Source of the DNA: Mesorhizobium loti CJ3sym
GTDB taxonomy: Bacteria > Pseudomonadota > Alphaproteobacteria > Rhizobiales > Rhizobiaceae
Direction: 5' to 3'
Assembly (NCBI RefSeq): GCF_000472785.1
Contig: NZ_AXAL01000003.1
Coordinates: 62,001 to 126,000, forward strand
DNA: 64,000 bases
The notes under the pieces were generated by a model. The model was not told the origin of the DNA and ran no database searches. It was given only the letters and a program-made list of their open reading frames with translations. Positions 56,053 through 64,000 of this stretch are shown one piece after another. Position numbers and translations under genes: made by a program. Each line of letters starts with the position of its first letter. Position 1 is the stretch's first letter.

Positions 56053-56490
56053 TCAGCCAGGCACGACGGATCGCTGTACCTTCGTATCGGCAAAGCCGCC
56101 GGCCGCAATAGTGCTGCACAGCTCGTTCCATTCGCAGCCGTCGCAGGCCTTGCGTACACTATCAGCAGAAAACGCCTGTCGCATCCGCGCCAGGATTGCC
56201 GCATCGAGATCGATGCGGACACTGGCCTGGATTGATCGAGCCAGCAAATCTCCGACATCGAGCGCAGCAAGCCGGTCCCGTTCGATGACGCTCTCGTTGA
56301 GACAATGCGGTTCCGGCTCGTCGAGCAGCGGCGCGCAGATATCGTCCGGGCCGGAAACGAGGAGGATGTCCTCGCCCCGGCTCAGGCGCTCCGCGATCGC
56401 GTCATAATTGGCCGTGAAAGCGGGGCTGTATCCCTTGCCCACATAGGTGAGCAGGCAAAGGAGATGATGGGCGCGCAGCCTGATCGTCAC
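56053..56490 (-). CDS. DUF1284 family protein
   Basis: A 145-aa protein starting at GTG 56490, which overlaps the bioY stop (GTGA). TIRLRAHHLLCLLTYVGKGY is the DUF1284 signature, with CxxxH-like and C-x2-C elements (CDGCEWNELCS) that may bind a metal or a cluster. Function unknown. Its overlap with bioY suggests a shared operon and a possible biotin link. Confidence 0.82.
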   Translation of the reverse strand: MTIRLRAHHLLCLLTYVGKGYSPAFTANYDAIAERLSRGEDILLVSGPDDICAPLLDEPEPHCLNESVIERDRLAALDVGDLLARSIQASVRIDLDAAILARMRQAFSADSVRKACDGCEWNELCSTIAAGGFADTKVQRSVVPG

Positions 56491-57080
56491 GGATTGGCCG
56501 GCTTCGCCTTGCCGCCGCGAAGCGCCATCAGCGTCGCAGCACCAAGCGCCGACTTGAGCAAGCCGCCGACGATGAACGGCAGGAAGCCGAAGGTAATGGC
56601 CTGATCGGCGCCGATCATGACCGCAAGCCAGGCCGTGCCGAGAACAAGGCAGGCAAGGTTGCCGAGCAGCATGGCGGCGAAGGCAAGCAACACCCTGTTG
56701 CCGTTCCAGCCGCGTTCGGCCAGCCAGCCGACCAGCGCGCCGACAACCGGGAAAGAAAAGAGATAACCACCCGTCGGACCGACGAAATAGGATGCACCCG
56801 CTGCTCCTCCAGACAGAACCGGAAAGCCGACAGCGCCCTCGACCAGCCAGGCGGCGATGGTGACCGCGCCAAGCCGCCAGCCGTAGAGCGCGCCGATGAG
56901 TGTTACGGCGAAAGTCTGCATGGTGACAGGGACAGGCACCATCGGCACTTCGATGTAGGACGCCAGCGCCAGGAACAAGGTGCCGAGCACGACGGCGCCG
57001 GCCTGCCAGGCGAGCGAACGATCCTGGAGCCGGAGCGGGCTGAAGGAGGGCTTGCGGGACGTAAATGCGATGTCGGTCAT
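56487..57080 (-). CDS. bioY: Biotin transporter BioY
   Basis: A 197-aa S-component with six hydrophobic helices: VPMVPVPVTMQTFAVTLIGALYG and LSGGAAGASYFVGPTGGYLFSF form the biotin-binding part. In rhizobia BioY works with or without the EcfA/T module. A BioR site (TTATAGATAA) lies 24 bases upstream of the ATG, so it should be repressed by BioR. Confidence 0.95.
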   Translation of the reverse strand: MTDIAFTSRKPSFSPLRLQDRSLAWQAGAVVLGTLFLALASYIEVPMVPVPVTMQTFAVTLIGALYGWRLGAVTIAAWLVEGAVGFPVLSGGAAGASYFVGPTGGYLFSFPVVGALVGWLAERGWNGNRVLLAFAAMLLGNLACLVLGTAWLAVMIGADQAITFGFLPFIVGGLLKSALGAATLMALRGGKAKPANP

Positions 57081-57104
57081 GGGGATCCTTCGATCGATCT
57101 AAAA

Positions 57105-57114
57105 TTATAGATAA
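57105..57114. promoter_or_regulatory. BioR operator upstream of bioY
   Basis: TTATAGATAA (reverse complement TTATCTATAA), the described alphaproteobacterial BioR motif. It lies 24 bases before the bioY ATG. A second palindrome TTCGAT-CTATT-ATCGAA is at 57123-57139. Confidence 0.9.
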
Positions 57115-57210
57115 TTTCCTCTTTCGATCTATTATCGAATCCACATTTCCCAGGAGATAGCAAGCCTTGGCTGTGCAAAGACTGTTTCAGTGCTTCTTGT
57201 TTGCGTAGTT

Positions 57211-57244
57211 CCGGACGGAAAACCGTTTCACGGTTTTCCTGGAC
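57211..57244. repeat. Rhizobial-type palindrome after the bioR gene
   Basis: GGAAAACCG (57217-57225) / CGGTTTTCC (57231-57239), loop TTTCA, flanked by CCGGAC and TGGACC. It directly follows the bioR stop. Its layout matches common rhizobial intergenic palindromes and it could also act as terminator. Confidence 0.65.
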
Positions 57245-57247
57245 CGC

Positions 57248-57916
57248 CTAGCCGACGATGGCAAACGCTTCGCGCGTCGTACCGGAGGCCGTCTTGACCG
57301 GCTTGCGGCCAATCCATTGGACATGCCGCCCCAGTGTTGCAGCGGCCGATTCTGTGTTTCCCTGCCGCAAGGCCGCTAATATCGCCCGGTGGTCCTGATC
57401 GGTGCGGGTTTCCCACTCCGAGCGCCATGCCGCGAACAGGAAGCGGGCACTGGCGGCGTGCAGATCGTCGATGGTGGCAAGCAGGCGCGGCATCGCGCAT
57501 GGCGTCAGGATCAGCCGGTGAAAGGCGCGATTGGCTTCTTCCCACGACCTGACATCGCGGGATTTGTCACCTGCCTTTGTCGCCTCTTCGGCCTGGTGGA
57601 GAATGGCTGAAGTCAGGTGCGGCGCGGCATGATGCAGCGCCAGCACTTCGAGTGCGGCCCGCATTTCGGCGACTTCCTTGACTTCGCCGAGATCAAAGGC
57701 CGCGACACGCACGCCGCGGCGCGGCTCGCTGACGGCCAGCCCTTGCGCCTCAAGGCGGCGGAACGCCTCGCGCACCGGGACGTGGCTGGTGTGGAATTCC
57801 TCGGCGATGTGGTCCTGCCGAAGCCGGGCCCCAGGTTCGATCGCGCCCGAGATGATGCGATCCGCCAGCGCCTTGCTGATGCGCACCGCGATGGTGTCGT
57901 CCGTGCCCTTTGCCAT
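57248..57916 (-). CDS. bioR: GntR/FCD family regulator, probable biotin regulator BioR
   Basis: A 222-aa regulator: N-terminal winged helix (LADRIISGAIEPGARLRQDHIAEEFHTSHVPVREAFRRLEAQG) and a C-terminal FCD ligand-binding domain (from about 85). Named because two identical BioR sites, one four bases ahead of its own ATG and one ahead of bioY, flank the module. It thus probably represses itself and bioY. Naming rests on the sites and family, not on a tested ligand. Confidence 0.9.
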   Translation of the reverse strand: MAKGTDDTIAVRISKALADRIISGAIEPGARLRQDHIAEEFHTSHVPVREAFRRLEAQGLAVSEPRRGVRVAAFDLGEVKEVAEMRAALEVLALHHAAPHLTSAILHQAEEATKAGDKSRDVRSWEEANRAFHRLILTPCAMPRLLATIDDLHAASARFLFAAWRSEWETRTDQDHRAILAALRQGNTESAAATLGRHVQWIGRKPVKTASGTTREAFAIVG

Positions 57917-57919
57917 GTT

Positions 57920-57929
57920 TTATAGATAA
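57920..57929. promoter_or_regulatory. BioR operator, autoregulatory site
   Basis: Second TTATAGATAA, three bases upstream of the bioR start codon. It should let BioR block its own translation or transcription start. Confidence 0.9.
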
Positions 57930-58027
57930 TTTGCGGCAGGGCTGCTTGTCGAGACGGCGAGACCGGTATTCGCAAGCTTGCTGCCTCCGGCGCAAGCCAG
58001 AGGAAGCCCGTGAAAAGGCCGGCCTTC

Positions 58028-59044
58028 TCAGTTCACCCGGCTGATGCAGAAATCGATGACGTCGATCAGCGCCGACTTCTGCGGCGTTTCCTCCAGCGGC
58101 GCCAGCGCGTCACGGGCGATCTCGCCGAAATGGCGGGCGCGCCCGATCGTGTCGGCAATGGCGCCGTGGCGGGTCATCAGGCCGATCGCCTTTTCCAGAC
58201 CCGCGTCGTCAGTGACATTGTCCTCGATGGCGCGCTTCCAGAAGGTGCGCTCGGCCTTGGTGCCGCGGCGATAAGCTAGGATGACCGGCAAGGTCACCTT
58301 GCCCTCGCGAAAATCGTCGCCGACATTCTTGCCCAGATCCTTGCTGGTGCCGCCATAATCCAGCGCATCGTCGATGAGCTGGAAGGCAAGGCCGAGATTC
58401 ATGCCGTAGGAGCGTAGTGCGGCGCGATCATTGCGGGTCGCCTGCGCAATGACAGGGCCAACCTCGGCGGCAGCCGAAAACAGCGCCGCGGTCTTGGCCT
58501 TGATGACGGCGAAATGCTCGTCCTCGGTGGTTTCGAGGTTCTTGGCGGCGGCAAGCTGCATGACCTCGCCCTCGGCGATGATCGAAGCCGCGCTCGACAG
58601 GATGTCGAGCGCTTCGAGCGAGCCGACATCGACCATCATGCGGAAGGCCTGGCCGAGCAGGAAGTCGCCGACCAGGACGCTGGCCTGGTTGCCCCAGATC
58701 ATGCGGGCGGTTTTCTTGCCGCGGCGCATACCGCTCTCGTCGACCACGTCATCGTGAAGAAGCGTCGCCGTGTGCATGAACTCGACGGAGGTGGCGAGCT
58801 TGACGTGGCCTTCGCCGGCATAGCCGAACATCTGCGCGGCGGCGAGCGTCAGCATCGGCCGCAGCCGCTTGCCGCCAGACGAGATAAGGTGGTTGGCCAC
58901 TTCCGGGATCATCTGGACGTCGGAACCGGCCTTGGACAGGATGAGTTCGTTGACGCGCCCCATGTCGGCTGCCGTCAGATCGATCAGATCCTTGATGGAG
59001 GCGGGTTCCCGCTTCCCGTTTTCGATGTTGAGAACGACACCCAC
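58028..59044 (-). CDS. ispB: Polyprenyl diphosphate synthase (octa/decaprenyl)
   Basis: A 338-aa trans-prenyltransferase that builds the long side chain of ubiquinone. FARM LLHDDVVDESGMRRG and SARM FQLIDDALDYGG hold the two Asp-rich Mg sites; GGKRLRPMLTLA is the first helix motif. Chain length cannot be read for sure but rhizobial quinone is Q10. GTG 59044 is preferred because GGGAG lies eight bases ahead of it; the GTG at 59053 overlaps the Shine-Dalgarno. Confidence 0.94.
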   Translation of the reverse strand: MGVVLNIENGKREPASIKDLIDLTAADMGRVNELILSKAGSDVQMIPEVANHLISSGGKRLRPMLTLAAAQMFGYAGEGHVKLATSVEFMHTATLLHDDVVDESGMRRGKKTARMIWGNQASVLVGDFLLGQAFRMMVDVGSLEALDILSSAASIIAEGEVMQLAAAKNLETTEDEHFAVIKAKTAALFSAAAEVGPVIAQATRNDRAALRSYGMNLGLAFQLIDDALDYGGTSKDLGKNVGDDFREGKVTLPVILAYRRGTKAERTFWKRAIEDNVTDDAGLEKAIGLMTRHGAIADTIGRARHFGEIARDALAPLEETPQKSALIDVIDFCISRVN

Positions 59045-59252
59045 GACAATCACTCCCGTCTTGGTATAACGCGTGCGACGGCACCCTTAGTCCCTTCTCT
59101 GGACTCTAGGGCGGCGGACATGGCCACGGCAAGTGGCGAATTGGCGCGGCGGCGGTGACAGCGTGTCAACCGGTGCCGAAACAGACCCCTGTTCTGCCAT
59201 GGAAATCGGCGTGCCCGTTTACATCAGCGCCGCAAACTGAAAGTTTCGTCCG

Positions 59253-59477
59253 ATGATAGAACTTGTCCGCACCAACGATGCCGTGATCATCTCCTTTGTC
59301 GAATCGCTGATGCGCGACGCTGGCATTGCCTGCTTTGTCGCCGATCAGAATATGAGCATTCTGGAAGGGTCGATCGGTCTTCTGCAGAAGCGCGTCATGG
59401 TCGACGCCGACCACGCCGATGCGGCGCGGCGCATTCTGAAAGACGCCGGCATCGAGAACGAAATCCGCCAGAAGTAA
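59253..59477 (+). CDS. DUF2007 family protein
   Basis: A 74-aa protein, MIELVRTNDAVIISFVESLMRDAGI and a central MSILEGSIGLLQKRVMV, as in DUF2007 (proposed signal-transducing or metal-binding small domain). Its stop overlaps the next ATG (TAATG), so it is translationally linked to the methyltransferase. Confidence 0.85.
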   Translation: MIELVRTNDAVIISFVESLMRDAGIACFVADQNMSILEGSIGLLQKRVMVDADHADAARRILKDAGIENEIRQK

Positions 59478-60274
59478 TGGCTGAAGCGAGCGCCCTTGTC
59501 CCCGACACGCCGGCCCATACGGTCGATGCCTTCCATCGCGGCCGGTTCTGGCTCGTGCAGCCCAAGCATGGCGGCCATCGCGCCGGCATGGATGCGATGA
59601 TACTGGCGGCATCCTTGCCATCCTCGTTTGGTGGGCGCCTCGCCGATTTCGGCGCTGGGGCCGGTGCCGCCGGCCTGGCGGTGCTATCGCGCTGCTCGGC
59701 TGCCCAGGCAGTGCTTGTCGAACGCGCACCGGAAATGGCGGCCTTCGCGGCGGCTACCCTTGCCCATCCCGGCAATGCCCATCTCAGTAATCGCGCGTGC
59801 GTGCTCGTCGCCGATGTCACACTATCCGGCCAGGCGCGCGCTACGGCCGGCCTCGCCGACAATGATTTCGACTTCGTCATCATGAATCCGCCTTTCAATG
59901 CCGCACGCGACCGCGCCACGCCAGACCGCCTGCGAAAGGAAGCGCATGTCATGGAGGGCGGGCTGTTCGAGAGCTGGATCCGCAGCGCGGCGGCCGTGAC
60001 CAGGCCGCGCGGCGGGCTGGCCGTCATCGCACGGCCCGAACAGCTAAGCGCCATTCTCGACGCCATGTCAGGCCGGTTCGGCGATGCCGAGATGCTCGCC
60101 GTCCACCCTCGCCCCGACGCGGCGGCGATCCGCATTATTGTGCGGGCGGCACTCGGCGCGCGCGGAAAACTTGCCATCCGACCGCCGCTGATGCTTCACG
60201 CGCAATCGGGCAACAGCCCCGATGAGCGCAGCGAAATGATCACCAACGGTCTCGCCTCGCTGTTTGGAGATTGA
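59477..60274 (+). CDS. TrmN6/YfiC-like tRNA adenine N6-methyltransferase
   Basis: A 265-aa SAM enzyme with DFGAGAGAAGLAVLSRC in the SAM site and the catalytic NPPFNAARD. In E. coli YfiC methylates A37 of tRNA1Val; homologues are related. The specific tRNA is not predictable. The start overlaps the stop of the DUF2007 gene; its end overlaps the protease frame upstream by a few codons only in the non-chosen start. Confidence 0.88.
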   Translation: MAEASALVPDTPAHTVDAFHRGRFWLVQPKHGGHRAGMDAMILAASLPSSFGGRLADFGAGAGAAGLAVLSRCSAAQAVLVERAPEMAAFAAATLAHPGNAHLSNRACVLVADVTLSGQARATAGLADNDFDFVIMNPPFNAARDRATPDRLRKEAHVMEGGLFESWIRSAAAVTRPRGGLAVIARPEQLSAILDAMSGRFGDAEMLAVHPRPDAAAIRIIVRAALGARGKLAIRPPLMLHAQSGNSPDERSEMITNGLASLFGD

Positions 60275-60353
60275 GCTATTCTGGCCGGCCGCATTGCTGT
60301 TGGCCGGGAAATCCCTACATGCCTGCAACCCACCGACCGGAGACCGCGCCCTC

Positions 60354-61208
60354 GTGAAACGTCTTTTCAACCGCTTGCTGCCGAAATCCTGGCGCTCCAC
60401 CGTCGTCACCATTCCGGTCATCCGGCTGCATGGCACCATCATGTCGGGCGGCCAGTTCCGGCAGAACCTGTCGCTGGCTTCCACCGCCGGCCTCATCGAA
60501 AAGGCCTTTTCCTTTGACGCGCCGGCGGTCGCCGTCTCGATCAATTCGCCCGGCGGCTCGCCGGTGCAGTCGCGGCTGATCTTCAAGCGCATCCGCGACC
60601 TGGCGGTTGAAAAGAACAAGAAGGTCCTGGTCTTCGTCGAGGATGTCGCGGCCTCCGGCGGTTACATGATCGCGGTCGCCGGCGACGAGATTTTTGCCGA
60701 TCCCTCCTCCATCGTCGGTTCGATCGGCGTGGTTTCGGCCTCGTTCGGTTTCCCGGAGCTGATGAAGAAGATTGGCGTCGAACGGCGTGTCCACACAGCC
60801 GGCCAGAACAAGGCGGTGCTCGATCCGTTCAAGCCCGAGAAGAAGGAAGACGTCGAGCGGCTGAAGGCGTTGCAGTTAGAGGTCCACGAAACCTTCATCG
60901 ATCTGGTCAAGGAGCGGCGCGGCACGAAGCTGAAGGACAACCCGGACCTGTTCACCGGCCTGTTCTGGACCGGCAAGACGGGCCTGGAGCTCGGCCTCGT
61001 CGATGCACTCGGCGACATGCGCACCGTGCTGAAGACCCGGTTCGGAGCGAAGACCCAGATCAGGCTGGTCTCGGCGCCGCGCGGTTTCCTCAGCCGCTTC
61101 GGCCTGTTCGGCTCGCGTTTTTCAGCACCCGATATCGCCGCGGCTGCCGCCAGCGGCGTCATTGATGCGGCGGAAGAGCGCGCATTGTGGGCTCGCTTCG
61201 GGCTTTGA
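60354..61208 (+). CDS. S49 family serine peptidase (SppA/SohB-like)
   Basis: A 284-aa protein with the S49 fold: SINSPGGSPVQSR, then the catalytic Ser in FVEDVAASGGYMIAVAGDEIFADPSSIVGSIGV. It probably cleaves signal-peptide remnants in or at the membrane; a single short hydrophobic N-terminal region precedes it. It starts at GTG 60354, with GGAG about twelve bases upstream; earlier starts lie in the frame but give an odd N-terminus. Confidence 0.9.
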   Translation: MKRLFNRLLPKSWRSTVVTIPVIRLHGTIMSGGQFRQNLSLASTAGLIEKAFSFDAPAVAVSINSPGGSPVQSRLIFKRIRDLAVEKNKKVLVFVEDVAASGGYMIAVAGDEIFADPSSIVGSIGVVSASFGFPELMKKIGVERRVHTAGQNKAVLDPFKPEKKEDVERLKALQLEVHETFIDLVKERRGTKLKDNPDLFTGLFWTGKTGLELGLVDALGDMRTVLKTRFGAKTQIRLVSAPRGFLSRFGLFGSRFSAPDIAAAAASGVIDAAEERALWARFGL

Positions 61209-61291
61209 AAACCCGGCGAAACCGTCTACCATGAGAGCTTAATCGTCCCGACCGGCCGCCTTTGCCGGCCCAGCGTGGGAGGAGTTTTGGC

Positions 61292-61477
61292 ATGCCGCAG
61301 ATCATTTTCTTCACCGTCGTTGGCGTCGCCGCCTATTTCGGCTACCGCACGTTCGTGCGTGAAGCCGAGCGCGTGACGGCCAAGGTACGGCGCACCGAAA
61401 AGCAGGCGGCCAACGGCGCCATGGGAACACTGGTCAAGGATCCGAAGACCGGCGAATACCGGCTGGCCAAGGACTGA
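61292..61477 (+). CDS. Small membrane-anchored protein
   Basis: A 61-aa protein: hydrophobic helix MPQIIFFTVVGVAAYFGYRTF, then a charged coiled tail AERVTAKVRRTEKQA and TLVKDPKTGEYRLAKD. Strong GGGAGGAG eight bases before ATG 61292. No family known. It sits between the protease and ispE and is probably co-transcribed with them. Confidence 0.8.
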   Translation: MPQIIFFTVVGVAAYFGYRTFVREAERVTAKVRRTEKQAANGAMGTLVKDPKTGEYRLAKD

Positions 61478-61503
61478 GCATCATCTCCAGTACGACTGAC
61501 GCC

Positions 61504-62391
61504 GTGGACACCGAGATTGGTTCGCGTACTTGGCATGCGCATGCCAAGATCAATCTGGCGCTGCATGTCACCGGCAGGCGCCCTGACGGCTATCACCTGA
61601 TCGAAAGCCTGGCCGTGTTCACGCGTTTTGGCGACCGGGTCGAGATCGCGCCCGCCGACAGCGACGTTTTTTCAGTGTCCGGGCGCTACGCGCCGGCGGT
61701 TCCCCTGGACGCCAGCAATCTGGGGATCAGGGCGCGCGATGCCTTGCGAGAAGTGGTCGGGTCCGAAAAAGCCCCTCCGGTCTCGATCAAGCTCGAAAAG
61801 AACCTGCCGGTTGCCTCCGGCGTCGGTGGCGGATCGAGCGATGCGGCGGCCGTGCTGCGCGGACTGGCAGAAACATGGGGGCTGGACATCGGTGGCGCCG
61901 AGTTGGCGCGGGTCGGCCTCTCACTTGGCGCCGATGTGCCGATGTGCCTGGCGGCAAAGCCGCTGGTTGCGCGCGGCATTGGTGACGAACTGTCGATGGT
62001 ACCGGACTTTTCGGCACTGGGACTGGTGCTGGTCAATCCGGGAACGCCGGTCCCGACGGCGGATGTCTTCGCGGCACTTTCCCGGCGCGATAATGAACCC
62101 CTGCCGCCGCTGCCGCGCCGCATCGATTTTCACAGCCTGCGCAACTGGCTGGAGGTCACCCGCAACGATCTCCAGCCGGCGGCCCTTGCGATGCAGCCCG
62201 CCATAGGCCGGGCGCTGTCATGGCTTGATAAGGCTGGATCGGGCTTTTCGCGCATGTCGGGATCGGGCGCGACATGCTTCGGCCTGTTCGAGACCGGCAA
62301 TGTCGCCAAGCGCGCGGCCGCAGAGATTCGCAACCGCCAGCCCGACTGGTTCGTCGCGGCGACGCGCAGCATGACATCGGAGGCCGAGTGA
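61504..62391 (+). CDS. ispE: 4-diphosphocytidyl-2-C-methyl-D-erythritol kinase
   Basis: A 295-aa GHMP kinase of the MEP pathway. Start motif AHAKINLALHVTGRRPDGYH, ATP loop LPVASGVGGGSSDAAAVLRGL and C-terminal MSGSGATCFGLF match the family. It is tightly followed by moaB (one base). Confidence 0.96.
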   Translation: MDTEIGSRTWHAHAKINLALHVTGRRPDGYHLIESLAVFTRFGDRVEIAPADSDVFSVSGRYAPAVPLDASNLGIRARDALREVVGSEKAPPVSIKLEKNLPVASGVGGGSSDAAAVLRGLAETWGLDIGGAELARVGLSLGADVPMCLAAKPLVARGIGDELSMVPDFSALGLVLVNPGTPVPTADVFAALSRRDNEPLPPLPRRIDFHSLRNWLEVTRNDLQPAALAMQPAIGRALSWLDKAGSGFSRMSGSGATCFGLFETGNVAKRAAAEIRNRQPDWFVAATRSMTSEAE

Positions 62392-62392
62392 C

Positions 62393-62938
62393 ATGGCCAA
62401 GATAGACGAGAGCCGATCCTTCGTCCCCGTGCGCATCGCGGTGCTGACGGTATCGGACACACGCAGCCTCGCCGACGACAAATCCGGCCAGACGCTGGCC
62501 GACCGCATCACCGAGGCCGGCCACATCCTGGCCGCCCGCGATATCGTCACCGATGACCGCGACAAAATCCGTGACATGGTGCTGGCCTGGTCGCGGGACA
62601 AAAACATCGATGTCGTCATCACCACCGGCGGCACCGGCTTTACCGGCCGTGACGTGACACCGGAGGCGCTGGAGCCGATCTTCGAAAAGCGCATGGACGG
62701 CTTTTCGGAAGTCTTCCACCGCATTTCCTACGACAAGATCGGCACCTCGACAATCCAGAGCCGGGCGATCGGCGGCGTCGTCAACGCCACCTTCGTCTTC
62801 GTGCTGCCGGGTTCGCCCGGTGCCTGCAAGGATGCCTGGGACGGCATCCTCAAGGCGCAACTCGATTACCGCCACATGCCCTGCAACTTCGTCGAGATCA
62901 TGCCGCGCCTGGACGAGCATCTGCGGCGGGGCAAATAG
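62393..62938 (+). CDS. moaB: Molybdopterin adenylyltransferase-like protein MoaB
   Basis: A 181-aa MogA/MoaB fold. VRIAVLTVSDTRSLADDKSG, then TTGGTGFTGRDVTPEALEPIFEK and a C-terminal LPGSPGACKDAWDGI. It takes part in molybdenum cofactor synthesis. The name follows proteobacterial use; MogA activity cannot be ruled out. Converges on the PhyH-like gene. Confidence 0.95.
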   Translation: MAKIDESRSFVPVRIAVLTVSDTRSLADDKSGQTLADRITEAGHILAARDIVTDDRDKIRDMVLAWSRDKNIDVVITTGGTGFTGRDVTPEALEPIFEKRMDGFSEVFHRISYDKIGTSTIQSRAIGGVVNATFVFVLPGSPGACKDAWDGILKAQLDYRHMPCNFVEIMPRLDEHLRRGK

Positions 62939-62941
62939 CCG

Positions 62942-63916
62942 TCAGCGGATGACCGGCTCGCCATGAAAGCGCCGGCGCGAGGGGCGCGAAACACCGAAAC
63001 CGACTTCCATCATCAGCCGCGGCGTGCGCGCCGGCACGGTGCCCATGTGGAAACCGAAGGGGTCCTCGACGAAGCCGAGGCCGGCTTCGCCGGTCAGCGT
63101 CACCGGGCTCTGCTCGCCATAGACGTCCAGCACCTCCTGGGCGGAATGGCCGACCAACAGGGTCAGCTGATGCTTTATGGCGCGCCTGTTATGGCTACCC
63201 CTGACATAGACATGCGGACCGGTGCCGGTGTCGACGGGCTTGAGGTAGAAGAAGAATTTCAGCATGCGCCAGTCGTCGAGGTCGAAATGATATTTGCCCA
63301 GCGAGGCAAGGTTCTTGTCGGCGTCCGAGGCCTCGCCGGTCGGAAAGCTCCACCAGACGCGCGTCGTGATCAGTTTCGCCTGGGCGCCGAGATAGTGCGC
63401 GGCAATGTCGAGAAGCAGCGGATCGCGCTGTATGGCGAGTGCCGCCGGGCAGTCGAGGATGCGCTCGAAATAGTGGCCGCTGAGCAGCGAGCGGCCCAAG
63501 CGTTTCTCGGCTTGCGCATGTTCACCCGGCATGAATTCCAAACGGCGGTCGAAATTGCCGAAGCAAGGCGTACGCCCCGCGAAATCCGCGATCTCGCGAT
63601 GAATTTCCGGCGGCAGGACCAGACCTGAAAACAGGCCGTCGGCGTGCAGCGCATCGACCACCGTTGCCCGCTCGACACCGGCAAACATCGTATCGCCCGC
63701 ATTGTCGACAGGACGGGCGCGTTTTGCACCCAGCCAGTGCATCCGGCGCCCCGGCATGGTGCGCGCCAGCATGAACATCGGCAGCCAGGCCGGGTTTTCG
63801 CGCAGATCCGTCAGGTAGGTCGGAATGCGCACGGCAATGCGCCGCAGCAGGCCGCCATTGCGCGCAATGGCCTCGAGGCTGGCAGCACCGGATTTGTCAG
63901 GGGTTGAAAGGTTCAT
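62942..63916 (-). CDS. PhyH-like putative 2-oxoglutarate/iron oxygenase
   Basis: A 324-aa protein of unknown substrate. YHFDLDDWRMLKFFFYL gives a His-x-Asp pair and FGFHMGTVPARTPRLMMEVGFG the distal His and Arg, the iron/2-oxoglutarate layout of PhyH proteins. The N-terminal 100 residues are not assigned. ATG 63916 is chosen; the frame upstream lacks a ribosome-binding site. Ends four bases from moaB. Confidence 0.75.
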   Translation of the reverse strand: MNLSTPDKSGAASLEAIARNGGLLRRIAVRIPTYLTDLRENPAWLPMFMLARTMPGRRMHWLGAKRARPVDNAGDTMFAGVERATVVDALHADGLFSGLVLPPEIHREIADFAGRTPCFGNFDRRLEFMPGEHAQAEKRLGRSLLSGHYFERILDCPAALAIQRDPLLLDIAAHYLGAQAKLITTRVWWSFPTGEASDADKNLASLGKYHFDLDDWRMLKFFFYLKPVDTGTGPHVYVRGSHNRRAIKHQLTLLVGHSAQEVLDVYGEQSPVTLTGEAGLGFVEDPFGFHMGTVPARTPRLMMEVGFGVSRPSRRRFHGEPVIR

Positions 63917-64000
63917 CGGGTCCTCGTCTATGAGCGTAACACCCGATGCCGCATCGGTGTTCACAACTCGCATGACCCAAACCCATTCACCCGCTTCGGA

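Noticed and set aside
56491..57144. N-terminal extension of the DUF1284 frame
   Set aside because: Runs through bioY in another frame; the GTG overlapping the bioY stop is the proper start.
63973..64000. Possible start of a plus-strand gene (MTQTHSPAS...)
   Set aside because: Only nine codons are visible and no ribosome-binding site precedes them.

Overview
The window is a 64 kb piece of a GC-rich alphaproteobacterial chromosome, most likely Mesorhizobium or a close relative in the Rhizobiales. This rests on the aa3 oxidase cluster order, the ialB, BTLCP, DUF1344 and DUF2277 genes, a BioR-type biotin regulator, and intergenic palindromes of rhizobial type. No tRNA, rRNA, CRISPR array, insertion sequence or prophage was seen. 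It is mostly core chromosome with a few accessory genes.

Left part (1-9.2 kb, minus strand): a cytochrome aa3 oxidase and assembly cluster in the order coxB, coxA, terminator, ctaB, a 54-aa membrane protein, ctaG, coxC, terminator, an L,D-transpeptidase, a DUF983 protein, SURF1, ispH, thrB and rnhA (cut by the window edge). Many of these genes overlap by 1-4 bases, which suggests translational coupling.

From 9.5 to 17 kb lie secreted or envelope proteins (IalB, YbjN-like, BTLCP, PsiF-like), tldD, a vapBC toxin-antitoxin pair and a 763-aa caspase-fold protein that lacks both catalytic residues. From 17 to 24.5 kb lie RNA methyltransferases, dxs, a pirin, xseB and a histone-deacetylase-family amidohydrolase. 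A cobalamin riboswitch precedes bluB at 24.6 kb. A TetR regulator and an MFS transporter are divergent around three copies of CATACG-N3-CGTATG at 27.4 kb.

From 29 to 36 kb is a biosynthetic block: ribB with a degenerate second domain, aroC, a histidine phosphatase, fabI, a DnaJ-like protein and pdxH. An acyl-CoA dehydrogenase and crotonase pair follows, with a LiuR-like site upstream. Next come a GH25 muramidase, purD, a PhyH oxygenase divergent from a LysR gene, ubiA, an FAD oxidoreductase and a Sua5-type tRNA modification enzyme. At 49-53 kb are a protein that is half Asp/Glu, then glyS and glyQ. glyS is preceded by a 39-codon leader that repeats its own first 15 codons. From 54 kb come a TPR protein, a bioY/bioR biotin module with two identical operator sites, polyprenyl synthase, a methyltransferase, an S49 protease, ispE and moaB. 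A second PhyH-like protein closes the window.

Isoprenoid and quinone supply (ispH, dxs, ispE, polyprenyl synthase, ubiA, ctaB) is spread through the window and serves the same respiratory chain as the oxidase cluster. The items most worth following are the glyS leader duplication, the catalytically dead caspase, the three regulatory systems readable from DNA alone (cobalamin, TetR, BioR) and the structured leader upstream of the gene at 44657-45223. No entirely new multi-gene system could be demonstrated.
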